Shown here: in pieces, positions 49,801-61,293 of the stretch
How the letters are laid out: every line of letters starts with the position of its first letter
How positions within the stretch are numbered: position 1 is the stretch's first letter
Source of the DNA: Phreatobacter oligotrophus
GTDB taxonomy: Bacteria > Pseudomonadota > Alphaproteobacteria > Rhizobiales > Phreatobacteraceae
DNA: 64,000 bases
NCBI RefSeq assembly: GCF_003046185.1
Contig: NZ_PZZL01000001.1
Coordinates: 248,001-312,000 of the forward strand
Reading direction: 5' to 3'
Program-made: the position numbers and the translations under genes
Notes under the pieces: model-generated
Databases searched by the model: none
What the model was told of the DNA's origin: nothing
Seen by the model: the letters and a program-made list of their open reading frames with translations, nothing else

Positions 49801-50154
49801 TCAGAAGGTGATGATCTGACGGCCTTCGAGGAGCAGGCCGCGCAGCGAGGCGTGGCCCTTGTCCTCTGTCAGCATCGGGATCCCGGCCGATGTCAGGGCC
49901 TCGTGGACGCCATAGGACTTGGCGCAGTAGGCGCAGACGCCCCGCAGCGCTGGAGCCGCCTTGAGCCAGGTCCGGTGCAGGCTGTTCGCGGGGTCGAGCA
50001 CGTCGGCCAGGGCCGTGGAGCCGGCGCCATCGAAGACGATGGTGACATCGTCCCCGCCGCGCATGAGCTCGTCGGCAAACATCAGCGCGCGATAGACGGC
50101 GGATTTCCCCGCACCTTCGAGCTTGGAATAGATCACGATCGCGACCTTGGTCAT
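49801..50154 (-). CDS. DsrE-family protein
   Basis: 117 residues with the DsrE/F alpha-beta fold: KVAIVIYSKLEGAGKSAVYRALMFADELM, shown in part as VAIVIYSKLEG and RALMFADEL, then VTIVFDGAGSTALADV. It has C-A-Y-C-A-K-S-Y-G-V, a C-x2-C pair in the place of the single catalytic cysteine of sulfur-relay DsrE. It lies 48 bp downstream of the peroxiredoxin gene. Small DsrE proteins move sulfane sulfur or bind thiols; here it may belong to the thiol-oxidative-stress trio with the next two genes. Confidence 0.85.
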   Translation of the reverse strand: MTKVAIVIYSKLEGAGKSAVYRALMFADELMRGGDDVTIVFDGAGSTALADVLDPANSLHRTWLKAAPALRGVCAYCAKSYGVHEALTSAGIPMLTEDKGHASLRGLLLEGRQIITF

Positions 50155-50202
50155 GGCATCCTCGGGGTTGGGGCGGGCGGCCCTCGCGGTGGGGTGAGCG
50201 GC

Positions 50203-50868
50203 TCAGGCCGCGGCAGGCCTGGCGAGGCGCTGCAGGGCGGCGATCGCCGCGGCGGGTTCGAGGCGGCGGCGGTAATCGGGCTCGACGGAAGCGAGGGCGA
50301 TGCCTCCGCCGCGCTCGACCACGAATGTGGCCGGGATCGGCAGGGCCCAGAGACCGTCGCCATTCCGGCTCGGCAGGGCGTGCCCTGCCTTCTCGTAGAA
50401 GGGCTGGACCGTCTGAGAGAGGGTAAAGCGGATGCCGAGGGCATCGGCGAAGCCACCGCCGACATCAGAGAGCACCGGGAAGGTGAGGTCATTCTTCTCG
50501 GCCGTGGACAGGCTGTGGCCCGGCAGTTCCGGCGAGATGGCGACCAGCGCGCCGCCGGCAGACAGGATCTCCGGCAGCGCCGCCTGGTAGGCCCGCAGTT
50601 CCAGATTGCAGTAGGGGCACCAGCCGCCCCGGTAGAATGTGATGACGACCGGTCCCGCCGCGACGAGGCCCGCAAGATCGAAGGGGCGGCCGAGCGCGTC
50701 GACGAGGTGGTCCGCGGGCGGCAGCCTGTCGCCGGCGCGCGCGGCGCGGTCGAGGATGCCTGTGTCGCGGAGGGCCACGAGATCGTCGGCGATCATGGCG
50801 GCGGTGGCGTCGCCGACGCGGGCTTCCCAGCCCGTGCGGAAGGCGTCGAGGTGCGATGCGAGGTCCAT
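50203..50868 (-). CDS. AhpC/TSA-family peroxiredoxin
   Basis: 221 residues from ATG 50868; the frame is open upstream but that part is not coding-like. The thioredoxin fold (about 70-200) carries FYRGGWCPYCNLELRAYQ with the CPYC active site, so it has a peroxidatic and a nearby resolving cysteine as in BCP-type or atypical peroxiredoxins. VAISPEL and the later LTFPVLSDVGGG follow. It reduces peroxides. Forms a three-gene run: AhpD-like at 51487-50936, this gene, dsrE. The first 60 residues are a helical N-terminal extension found in this peroxiredoxin subgroup. Confidence 0.88.
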   Translation of the reverse strand: MDLASHLDAFRTGWEARVGDATAAMIADDLVALRDTGILDRAARAGDRLPPADHLVDALGRPFDLAGLVAAGPVVITFYRGGWCPYCNLELRAYQAALPEILSAGGALVAISPELPGHSLSTAEKNDLTFPVLSDVGGGFADALGIRFTLSQTVQPFYEKAGHALPSRNGDGLWALPIPATFVVERGGGIALASVEPDYRRRLEPAAAIAALQRLARPAAA

Positions 50869-50935
50869 GGCCTGTTTCCGGCTTGCGGGATCGTGTCGAC
50901 GGGGCAGCGGCGGCACGCGGCCGCCGCCTTGGGGA

Positions 50936-51487
50936 TCAGGCGGCCATGCGCGTGGTGAGCGCGGGCGCCGCGGGGAAGTCCACCGGGATGCGGGTCGTGG
51001 CGTGGAGGTAGTTCGAGATCGTCTTGTCGCCGACGGCGACGATCGCATCGACGAGCTGGCCCTTGCTCCAGCCGGCGGCGAAGAAGGCGTCCACCAGAGC
51101 CGGATCGGCATGACCGCGGGTCTCGGTCAGATTGCGGGCAAGCCGCGCGAGGGCGTCGAGCTTGGCATCGAAGCTGGCGCGGCCCGAGCGGATTTCCAGG
51201 ATCTGGTCGGGCGTGAAGCCCATCATGCCGCCGATGACCGTATGCGCCGCCAGGCAGTATTCGCAGTCATTCACCTGGCTGACGACGAGGTTGATGACCT
51301 CGCGGGCCTTGCCGACGATGGAGGAGCGGGCGTTCTGCAGGGCGAGATAGGTGCCCAGCGCGTGCTCGGAGTGGGCGAAGGTCGCATAGAGGTTCGGCAC
51401 CTTGCCGAACTTCGCCGCGATCTGGTCGAAGATCGCCTGATTGGCGGCGCTTACCTCGTCACGGCTGGGGACGTTGATCGGGGTCAT
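50936..51487 (-). CDS. Carboxymuconolactone decarboxylase family protein (AhpD-like peroxidase)
   Basis: 183 residues, all helical. The CMD core has VSQVNDCEYCLAAHTVIGGMMG with the redox pair C-E-Y-C followed by H three residues later (E-x-C-x2-C-x3-H), the AhpD alkylhydroperoxidase signature. The next residues FTPDQILEIRSG match the family. The protein probably works as a thiol-dependent hydroperoxidase partner of the peroxiredoxin encoded 68 bp downstream. It is divergent from the LysR gene, and a palindrome lies in the 118-bp shared gap. Confidence 0.92.
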   Translation of the reverse strand: MTPINVPSRDEVSAANQAIFDQIAAKFGKVPNLYATFAHSEHALGTYLALQNARSSIVGKAREVINLVVSQVNDCEYCLAAHTVIGGMMGFTPDQILEIRSGRASFDAKLDALARLARNLTETRGHADPALVDAFFAAGWSKGQLVDAIVAVGDKTISNYLHATTRIPVDFPAAPALTTRMAA

Positions 51488-51586
51488 GGCAGTCTCTCCT
51501 CTTGTGTGCGGCGGCTCGCCGGCCGTCGATGGGGAGAGAGTGTCTCATTCACGCATCGGCGATAACGCGCGTTGCGCGGAGAAAAT

Positions 51587-51599
51587 ATATTCGTAATAT
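51587..51599. promoter_or_regulatory. AT-rich palindrome between the AhpD-like and LysR genes
   Basis: ATATT-cgt-AATAT, 13 bp with perfect 5-bp arms, sits 6 bp upstream of the lysR ATG and about 100 bp from the divergent AhpD-like start, in a sharply AT-rich patch. A and T at the ends allow the T-N11-A type dyad of LysR proteins. A good candidate autoregulatory operator, unproven. Confidence 0.55.
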
Positions 51600-51605
51600 G
51601 TATGA

Positions 51606-52523
51606 ATGACGGACGTCGTCGCGCTCTTTCGTACCTTCACCCGGGTCGTCGAAACCGGCTCGTTCTCGGCCGTGGCGCGCGATCTGTCGACCTCCCAGCC
51701 CACGGTCTCCCGCCAGATCGCCCAGCTCGAGGACCATCTCGGCACCGTCTTGTTCCTGCGCACCACCCGGGCGCTCACCCTGACGGATGACGGCCGCGTT
51801 CTCTACGAACAGGCACGGCGCACGCTGGAGGCCCTGGCCGAGGCGGAGGGCTCGGTGGGCCGGCGGCGCGGCAAGCCCTCGGGCCGGCTGCGGCTCGCCT
51901 GCGCCGGGGTCTTCGGACGGCTTCATGTCATCCCGCGGCTGCCCCGGTTTCGCGCCCGCTATCCCGACGTGGAGATCGCCCTCGTCATGGGAGACGGCTA
52001 TGCCGACCTAGTGGAGGAGGGCATCGACCTCGCCATCCGCGTGGGCACGCCGAGCGAGAGCGGCCTCGTCGCCCGCCGCATCGGCACGACGCGTCGCGTC
52101 GTGGTGGCGACGCCCGCCTATCTCGCGGCCCGCGGCCGGCCCGAGACGCCAGCCGATCTCACCGCCCATGACTGCGTCGTCTATGACCGGCTGCTCACCG
52201 GCGCGACCTGGCCCTTCGTCACGCCGGCTGGCCCCATCAGCGTGCCCGTCGAAGGGCCGATCCAAGTCAACAACACCGAGGCGGTGAGGGCTGCGGTCCT
52301 GGAGGGCCTTGGCATCGGCTATGTGCCGAGCTGGCATTTCGTCGAAGGCGAATTGGAGGATGGCCGCCTCACCGTTCTGCTGCGCGACTTCGAAGCGCCG
52401 CAGCAGCCCATCAGCGCCGTCTATCCCTCGCGTCGCCACCTCGCGCCCAAGGTCCGCTGCGCCATCGACTATTTCGCCGCCGAATTCGCCCTGGATCCCC
52501 GGCTCAGCATCGCCGCGGGCTAG
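51606..52523 (+). CDS. LysR-family regulator, divergent from the AhpD-like/peroxiredoxin/DsrE genes
   Basis: 305 residues. The N-terminal helix-turn-helix (about 5-62) has FTRVVETGSFSAVARDLSTSQPTVSRQIAQLEDHLG, of which SFSAVARDLSTSQPTVSRQI is diagnostic for the CrgA/PA4203-like group. Substrate-binding domain at about 90-295 with LRLACAGVFGRLHVIPRLPRF and GLGIGYVPSWHF. Unlike OxyR, there is no conserved Cys pair in the sensor domain (the domain holds C at about 98 and one in HDCVVYD). It probably activates the divergent stress genes on sensing an organic ligand. Confidence 0.9.
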   Translation: MTDVVALFRTFTRVVETGSFSAVARDLSTSQPTVSRQIAQLEDHLGTVLFLRTTRALTLTDDGRVLYEQARRTLEALAEAEGSVGRRRGKPSGRLRLACAGVFGRLHVIPRLPRFRARYPDVEIALVMGDGYADLVEEGIDLAIRVGTPSESGLVARRIGTTRRVVVATPAYLAARGRPETPADLTAHDCVVYDRLLTGATWPFVTPAGPISVPVEGPIQVNNTEAVRAAVLEGLGIGYVPSWHFVEGELEDGRLTVLLRDFEAPQQPISAVYPSRRHLAPKVRCAIDYFAAEFALDPRLSIAAG

Positions 52524-52593
52524 TGCCGCGAGTCGCGACACTGGACGCCTTGGATCGGGATGCGGCCCGATGCGGCCCGCGAGGCACCGCGCC

Positions 52594-53022
52594 TCAGTCG
52601 TTCTCGCCGGTTTCAGCGAAGCGGAAGCCGTCTTCCTTCTTCGTGAACAGGAAAAACATGTCGCCGCATAAGATCGTGTAGCTCTCGGTGCCGTCGCCGC
52701 TCCGATCGTAGACCGGGCGCGCGGTCTGCAGGCAGGACCGGTTTCGCGCGGTGAAGATCTGCCGGTAGACGCGGCCCTCGAAGGCGGCGCGATCATGCAG
52801 ATCGCTGGCATGGAGCATCGGCAGGCGCGTCAGCGCGGTGACTGCGCTGCGGTCATTGGCCTGCACGGCCTGGCGGAAGGAGCCGATGAACTGGCGGAAC
52901 TCAGCGGCAATGGCCGGAGGCGCGGCCGGCGCCCGCTGGGCCTGGGCCCCGGCTGCGGAGAAGGCGGCGAGAACGATCCCGCAGGCGGCGGCGAAGGCGG
53001 TACGGCGGCGGCTGAGCGACAT
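52594..53022 (-). CDS. Hypothetical secreted protein
   Basis: 142 residues, unrecognised. It has an N-terminal signal peptide (SLSRRRTAFAAACGIVLAAFSAAGAQA, cleavage near residue 28). The mature part is a small alpha-beta domain with AAEFRQFIGSFRQAVQANDRSAV, then L-P-M-L-H-A-S-D-L, suggesting a NTF2-like or DUF4864-like fold but without clear proof. Two cysteines (C-L-Q-T and I-L-C-G-D) could form a disulfide. It converges with the LysR gene and is followed by an imperfect palindrome that could terminate both transcripts. Confidence 0.6.
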   Translation of the reverse strand: MSLSRRRTAFAAACGIVLAAFSAAGAQAQRAPAAPPAIAAEFRQFIGSFRQAVQANDRSAVTALTRLPMLHASDLHDRAAFEGRVYRQIFTARNRSCLQTARPVYDRSGDGTESYTILCGDMFFLFTKKEDGFRFAETGEND

Positions 53023-53421
53023 GACGGTGATCCCGGTTGGCAGGGCCTGAGGGCTGCGGGCCAGCTCCGAGGCCTGGCGGTGATGCGCCCGCTTGAGCAG
53101 TCGTCATCCGCGCAAGGTGCCGAGGAGGCGCCTTCGCAGACGGCCGGCTGTCGAGAGGCGTGGCCCGTTCCGTAACGCGTTATGTCAGGGAAATGCTGGA
53201 GCCTCGTGCTTCAAGGGAGGACGGCATGTTTCCAACGCTGCCGCGCCGGATGTTGCCGCGGGCCGGCGGCGATGGCGCGGCGGCAAGGCTTCGCAAGGCC
53301 GCTCCGGTCCAGCCGCAAACGGCGAAGGCCCCGCCGTGGGGCGGGGCCTTCTGGTCATTCCTGGACGACACTGCGCGGCATGCCCCGCCCGAGCGGGAGG
53401 GCATGCACCGGCGCCGCTATA
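53023..53421. other. Non-coding stretch between the hypothetical gene and nrdJ
   Basis: 399 bp with no credible gene. It contains the likely promoter of the hypothetical gene (near 53025-53110), a perfect 10-bp palindrome TAACGCGTTA at 53173-53182 that I cannot assign, and the nrdJ terminator at 53325-53350. Confidence 0.5.
53325..53350 (-). terminator. Terminator of nrdJ
   Basis: An 11-bp perfect stem, AAGGCCCCGCC (53325-53335) with GGCGGGGCCTT (53340-53350), over a GTGG loop, 72 bp after the nrdJ stop. On the minus strand the stem ends in TT and is followed by CGCCGTTTG. The stem strength supports a Rho-independent terminator although the T-run is weak. Confidence 0.7.
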
Positions 53422-57141
<3,720 letters not shown>

Positions 57142-57517
57142 CGTCCGATCCTCGTATCGCGGCGGAGAGTGTGCTCCCTCGCCGACATTGGGTCCAGCGA
57201 TCTGGACCTGCCCCGCCCGGTGTTATCCGGGCCCCATTTGTCGCCCCGGCCAGCTTGTCACCGCTCTCCACAGGGAGGGGCCGCCGGCTCGTTGTGAAAG
57301 TGTCGCCGTCCGGTTCGCGAACGGACCCCTCGCGGCTCCCTGCACGGACCCGGGAGCACCGCCGTGGCGGGCTCTCCCGAGGGAGCAGAGACACGTCTCC
57401 GGCACCAACGCAGAACTGCGTCGGCCACCTTCAAAAGCCGTCTGGGGAAGGTCCGGCAGGGACTTGAAACGAACCGCCGAACCGAAGGCGAACCTATGCG
57501 GCAGGCACTGATGACGT

Positions 57518-57529
57518 CAAGATATAGTG
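57518..57529 (-). promoter_or_regulatory. Candidate NrdR box, gene-proximal
   Basis: On the nrdJ strand the site reads CACTATATCTTG with CC before it, close to the NrdR box consensus (CACTATATATTGTG type). It lies about 376 bp upstream of the nrdJ start and exactly 31 bp from the second box, the spacing of paired NrdR sites. TATATC could double as a -10 element. Confidence 0.7.
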
Positions 57530-57548
57530 GGCCCGAGTAAACGAGACC

Positions 57549-57560
57549 CTAAATATGGTG
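57549..57560 (-). promoter_or_regulatory. Candidate NrdR box, gene-distal
   Basis: On the nrdJ strand the site reads CACCATATTTAG preceded by CC, matching the proximal box at C-A-C-x-A-T-A-T-x-T. Its offset of 31 bp (three helical turns) from the proximal box is the hallmark arrangement for co-operative NrdR binding. No nrdR gene is in this window. Confidence 0.7.
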
Positions 57561-57882
57561 GGTGCCGCCAAATTTTCCAGGGAATGGCCTCTTGCGCCGA
57601 CCCAAGTGTCGGGAATCCCGAGGAGATTCGGCAAGGGGATTCTGGAGCGGGTCTCGGGCGACCGGCGATTCCCGCGAAATCAAGGGACAACTCGGCCCGC
57701 CGTCCCCAGGCCGGCGCGGGGCCATGTGGCAGAATCGTGACAACGCCGTCGCCTCGTGACGGGACAAGGGACGGGTCCGCCGAAGCGCCGGCGCGATCCT
57801 TCCCCAGCGTTTCCGCCCCTTTGCCGTCTCCGGGTCGAATCGCGCCGGTGAGCGAACGGATCGAATCGGTCCCGAAACGGAA

Positions 57883-57906
57883 AACGGCCGGGTCGCCCCG
57901 GCCGTT
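57883..57906 (-). terminator. Rho-independent terminator of rne
   Basis: A perfect 10-bp stem, AACGGCCGGG (57883-57892) with CCCGGCCGTT (57897-57906), TCGC loop, 32 bp after the rne stop. On the minus strand it is followed by TTTTCCGTTTC, a T-rich tract. Strong intrinsic terminator. Confidence 0.85.
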
Positions 57907-57937
57907 CTGATCCTGATCCGTCGATGGCGAAGGTGCG

Positions 57938-60793
57938 TCAGGCGCCCTTGCGATTCCACCAGCCGGCGCGGCGCGGGGCGGTGGCATCGGTCGTCTGCAC
58001 GACCTCCACCGGTTCCGGATCCGGCGTGCGGCGACGCTTCACCGGCTCGGGAGCCGGCTCCGGCGCGGCGGGGGCTGCCGCCACCGGTGCAGGTGCGATC
58101 TGCGGAGCCGCGACGACCGTATCGATCGGCTCGGCCGGCGGCGTGCGGCGACGACGGGGCACCTCCTCGGCTGCGGGCGCCTCGGCAGCAGCCGGGGCGG
58201 GGGCTTCGGCGCCATCCTCGGTGATCGCCACGGCGCGGGGGCCGCGTCCACGGCGACCGGCATGGCGCGGCGCAGGCGCCGCATCGCTGTCCTCGGCGAC
58301 GGGGAAGGGATCCTCGCCGGCGGGCGCATCGGCCGCGCCATCGGCATCGCCCTCGCCGGACGCCGCCTCGGCCGAACCCTCTTCGTCCTCGCGACGACCG
58401 CGGCGACCGCCACGGCGACCGCGACGGCGGCGGCGACGCTCGCTCTCGGCGCCTTCCTCGTCGGACGCCTCGCCCTCGCGGGCACCGGCCTCGGCCTCCT
58501 CGGCCTCGTCGCCCGAGTCCTCGCCGGAGCCATCCTCGCCCTCGGCGTTGTCCTCGTCGGAACCGTTGCCGGCCTCCAGGCCCTCCTCGCGCTCGCCGTT
58601 GCGACCGCGGCGGCGACGACGGCGGCGACGGCGGCGGCGCTCGCCGGCCTCATCGCTCTCGCCACGCTCGCTGCGTTCGCCGCGCTCGCGGGAGCGCTCG
58701 CCACCCTCGGCCTCGCGGCTGCCGCCCTCGTCCTCCTCGGCCTCCTCGATGACCTCGTCCTCGACGAGATCCTCGGGCTCCACGGGAACGGGCAGGGCGG
58801 CCGGCGGCTTGTAGGCCGTCTCCGGGGTGTGCACCTGCGCGCCCTTCTCGATGGCGAACATGTGCGTGCCGGTGATGGTCTCGTCGGCAGTGATATCGAT
58901 GCTGACGCGGAAGCGCGTCTCCAGCTCATGCAGGTGGGCGCGCTTGTTGTTGAGCACGTAGAGCGCCACGGCCGTGCGCGTGCGCACGATGACATCGTGG
59001 GTCGCCGCCCGGAGCAGCTGCTCCTCGACCGAGCGCAGGAGGTGCAGCGCGACGGAGGAGACGGAGCGCACATGGCCGAGGCCGGCGCAGGTCGGGCAGG
59101 TCTCGGTCGAGCTCTCCAGCACGCCGGTGCGGATGCGCTGGCGGCTCATCTCGAGCAGGCCGAAATGCGAGATGCGGCCGACCTGGATGCGCGCCCGGTC
59201 GTTCTTCAGCGCATCCTTCATGCGCTTCTCGACGGCGCGGTTGTTGCGGCCCTCGTCCATGTCGATGAAGTCGACGACGATGAGGCCCGCAAGGTCACGC
59301 AGGCGCAGCTGGCGCGCCACCTCGTCGGCGGCCTCCAGATTGGTGCGCAGCGCCGTGTCCTCGATATTGTGCTCGCGCGTCGAGCGACCCGAGTTGACGT
59401 CGATGGCGACCAGCGCCTCGGTCGGGTTGATGACGATGTAGCCGCCGGACTTCAGCTGCACCGTGTTCGAGAACATGGCGTCGAGCTGCGCTTCCACGCC
59501 GCTGCGGGCGAAGATCGGCTGGGGCTCGCGATAGGGCCGGACGTTCTTCGCATGGCTCGGCATGAGCATGCGCATGAAGTCCTTGGCTTCCTTGTAGCCC
59601 TCTTCGCCGGCGACCAGGACCTCTTCGATGTCCTTGTTGTAGAGGTCGCGGATCGAGCGCTTGATCAGCGAGCCCTCTTCATAGACCAGCGTCGGCGCGT
59701 GCGACTGGAGCGTCGTCTCGCGCACCGTCTCCCACATGCGCAGGAGATATTCGAAGTCGCGCCGCACCTCGGTCTTGGTGCGGTTGGCGCCCGCCGTGCG
59801 CAGGATGACGCCCATGCCCTCCGGAACGTCCAGCTCGCTGGCGATTTCCTTGAGCTTCTTGCGGTCGGCGGTGTTGGTGATCTTGCGGGAGATGCCGCCG
59901 CCACGGGCGGTGTTGGGCATCAGCACCGAATAGCGGCCGGCGAGCGACAGGTAGGTGGTGAGCGCCGCGCCCTTGTTGCCGCGCTCCTCCTTCACGACCT
60001 GCACCAGCATGACCTGGCGGCGCTTGATGACCTCCTGGATCTTGTACTGCTTGCGCGGACGGAACGACCGGTCCGGCATGTCCTCATAGGCGTCGCCGGC
60101 GCCGACGGACTCGACCTGGTCCTCCTCGGCGGTGCCGTTCTCGCCCTCGTCCTCGTCGTCCTCGTCGTCGTGCTCGTCATCACCCGCCTCACGGGCCTCG
60201 GACGCCTCGTCGCTCGTGGCCGGCGCGTCGGCAGCGTCGCTCGCCTCGGCGGTCACGGGAGTGGCGTCGGTCACCACCTCGGCGGCATCGGCCGCAGCGG
60301 TCTCGTGGGTCTCGGAGGCCTCGCCGGCCTCGGCGTTGGTCTCGGTCTCGAGTTCGGCCTCGCCGCTCACCGCCTCGGAGGTACGGGCCTCCGCGGCCTC
60401 GTTGCGCGGACGGCGCTCGCCGCGACGGCGACGGCGCCCATTGCCGCTCTTGCCGCGATCGGAGCGACGGCCGCGGCCATTCTCCTCGTCATCCTCGTCG
60501 CGGTGCTGGCGCGCCTCTTCGGCGAGCAGCGCCTCGCGGTCGGCGACCGGGATCTGGTAGTAGTCGGGGTGGATTTCCGAGAAGGCGAGGAAGCCGTGGC
60601 GGTTGCCGCCGTACTCGATGAAGGCGGCCTGCAGCGAGGGTTCGACCCGCGTCACCTTCGCCAGATAGATGTTGCCGCGTAGCTGCTTGCGGGATTGGCT
60701 TTCGAAATCGAATTCTTCGACACGATTACCGCGGACCACCACGACCCGGGTTTCTTCCGGGTGGGCGGCATCGATGAGCATCTTGTTGGCCAT
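57938..60793 (-). CDS. rne: Ribonuclease E/G
   Basis: 951 residues. It starts MLIDAAHPEETRVVVVRGNRVEEFDF. The S1 RNA-binding domain (from about 37) is interrupted at about 90-240 by an acidic/basic low-complexity insertion and resumes with YKIQEVIKRRQVMLVQVVKEERG. The catalytic DNase-I-like core has VAIDVNSGRSTREHN and, about 40 residues later, IVVDFIDMD, the two metal-binding aspartates, and the zinc link CPTCAGLG. The C-terminal 300 residues are a disordered Arg/Glu-rich degradosome scaffold ending RRAGWWNRKGA. It is the main endonuclease of mRNA decay and rRNA/tRNA processing. Confidence 0.97.
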   Translation of the reverse strand: MANKMLIDAAHPEETRVVVVRGNRVEEFDFESQSRKQLRGNIYLAKVTRVEPSLQAAFIEYGGNRHGFLAFSEIHPDYYQIPVADREALLAEEARQHRDEDDEENGRGRRSDRGKSGNGRRRRRGERRPRNEAAEARTSEAVSGEAELETETNAEAGEASETHETAAADAAEVVTDATPVTAEASDAADAPATSDEASEAREAGDDEHDDEDDEDEGENGTAEEDQVESVGAGDAYEDMPDRSFRPRKQYKIQEVIKRRQVMLVQVVKEERGNKGAALTTYLSLAGRYSVLMPNTARGGGISRKITNTADRKKLKEIASELDVPEGMGVILRTAGANRTKTEVRRDFEYLLRMWETVRETTLQSHAPTLVYEEGSLIKRSIRDLYNKDIEEVLVAGEEGYKEAKDFMRMLMPSHAKNVRPYREPQPIFARSGVEAQLDAMFSNTVQLKSGGYIVINPTEALVAIDVNSGRSTREHNIEDTALRTNLEAADEVARQLRLRDLAGLIVVDFIDMDEGRNNRAVEKRMKDALKNDRARIQVGRISHFGLLEMSRQRIRTGVLESSTETCPTCAGLGHVRSVSSVALHLLRSVEEQLLRAATHDVIVRTRTAVALYVLNNKRAHLHELETRFRVSIDITADETITGTHMFAIEKGAQVHTPETAYKPPAALPVPVEPEDLVEDEVIEEAEEDEGGSREAEGGERSRERGERSERGESDEAGERRRRRRRRRRRGRNGEREEGLEAGNGSDEDNAEGEDGSGEDSGDEAEEAEAGAREGEASDEEGAESERRRRRRGRRGGRRGRREDEEGSAEAASGEGDADGAADAPAGEDPFPVAEDSDAAPAPRHAGRRGRGPRAVAITEDGAEAPAPAAAEAPAAEEVPRRRRTPPAEPIDTVVAAPQIAPAPVAAAPAAPEPAPEPVKRRRTPDPEPVEVVQTTDATAPRRAGWWNRKGA

Positions 60794-61293
60794 CGGATGA
60801 GCTCTTGTACGTTGGGACGGCCGCTCGCGCCGGCCCGACTGGGCCCCGCTCGGCTGAAAGAGCCGGGGCGGCGCCGACGAGGCGCCGGCGCACGGCCGTC
60901 AATGCGGTGGAAGGGGAGGGTGCAGGGCCGGACGGAAGGCCGACGGCGGGGCGGCGAGCGACGATGGCTGCGCCATCCGATCGTCCAGACCCGATTGAAA
61001 CCGTCGATGCCGGCATGCCGTACACCCGTGAACGAGAGGCGCCGCAAAGGGAATGCGGCGTCGGCGCAAGGTGTCCTGGTCCGGAACGGGAGCCGTGACG
61101 GGGCGCGTGTCGGGCGGGGAAGTCGTGATGCCGGACCGCGCGCTTTGGCGGTCGACGCGACTCGCCACCTTCGGGGCCCGCGAACCTTGCGGTATGGTTT
61201 GTAGCGGTGTGACGACCCGATTGGCAAGCCGTCACAGGAGGAGGGGGCTATGCGCCAGGGCGAACCGCCCCCTCGGCTCCGTATCGAAAGGGC
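60794..61293. other. Leader/promoter region of rne
   Basis: 500 bp without a gene. It carries the rne 5' untranslated region, probably close to 400 nt long, with GC stem-loops such as GGCGCC-gacga-GGCGCC near 60870-60886, and a possible sigma-70-like promoter at 61198-61227. RNase E autoregulates through its leader in enterobacteria; a similar purpose is possible here. The convergent or upstream L,D-transpeptidase ends at 61294. Confidence 0.5.
61198..61227 (-). promoter_or_regulatory. Possible promoter of rne
   Basis: On the minus strand TTGCCA (61222-61227) and TACAAA (61198-61203) are separated by 18 bp. They match five of six and four of six consensus -35/-10 bases. Transcription would start near 61190, giving a leader of about 395 nt. 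Weak without expression data. Confidence 0.35.

Larger units (their letters stand above)
57142..57937. other. Long leader/promoter region of nrdJ and 3' flank of rne
   Basis: 796 bp without a gene. From the nrdJ side: a leader of about 375 nt with several GC hairpins, two NrdR-like boxes (57518-57529 and 57549-57560), roughly 300 bp of plain sequence, then the rne terminator at 57883-57906. I found no cobalamin riboswitch core in the leader. Confidence 0.55.

Noticed and set aside
52524-52593. Tandem repeat TGCGGCCCGA and palindrome between lysR and the hypothetical gene as a mobile-element border
   Set aside because: The repeat is only 10 bp, twice, and the palindrome GTG-c-CGCGA...TCGCG-a-CAC is adequately explained as a bidirectional terminator between converging genes; no transposase or target-site duplication.
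57142-57517. Cobalamin riboswitch in the nrdJ leader
   Set aside because: Read on the nrdJ strand, the leader lacks the conserved GCAACTG-like core and the AGCCAGGAGACC-type B12 box; only a loose TGCCGGAGACG string is present. NrdJ needs B12, so such a switch would also be unexpected.
58262-60682. An 806-codon open frame opposite rne
   Set aside because: Antisense shadow with Ala/Leu/Gly-rich repetitive translation; rne is certain on the minus strand.
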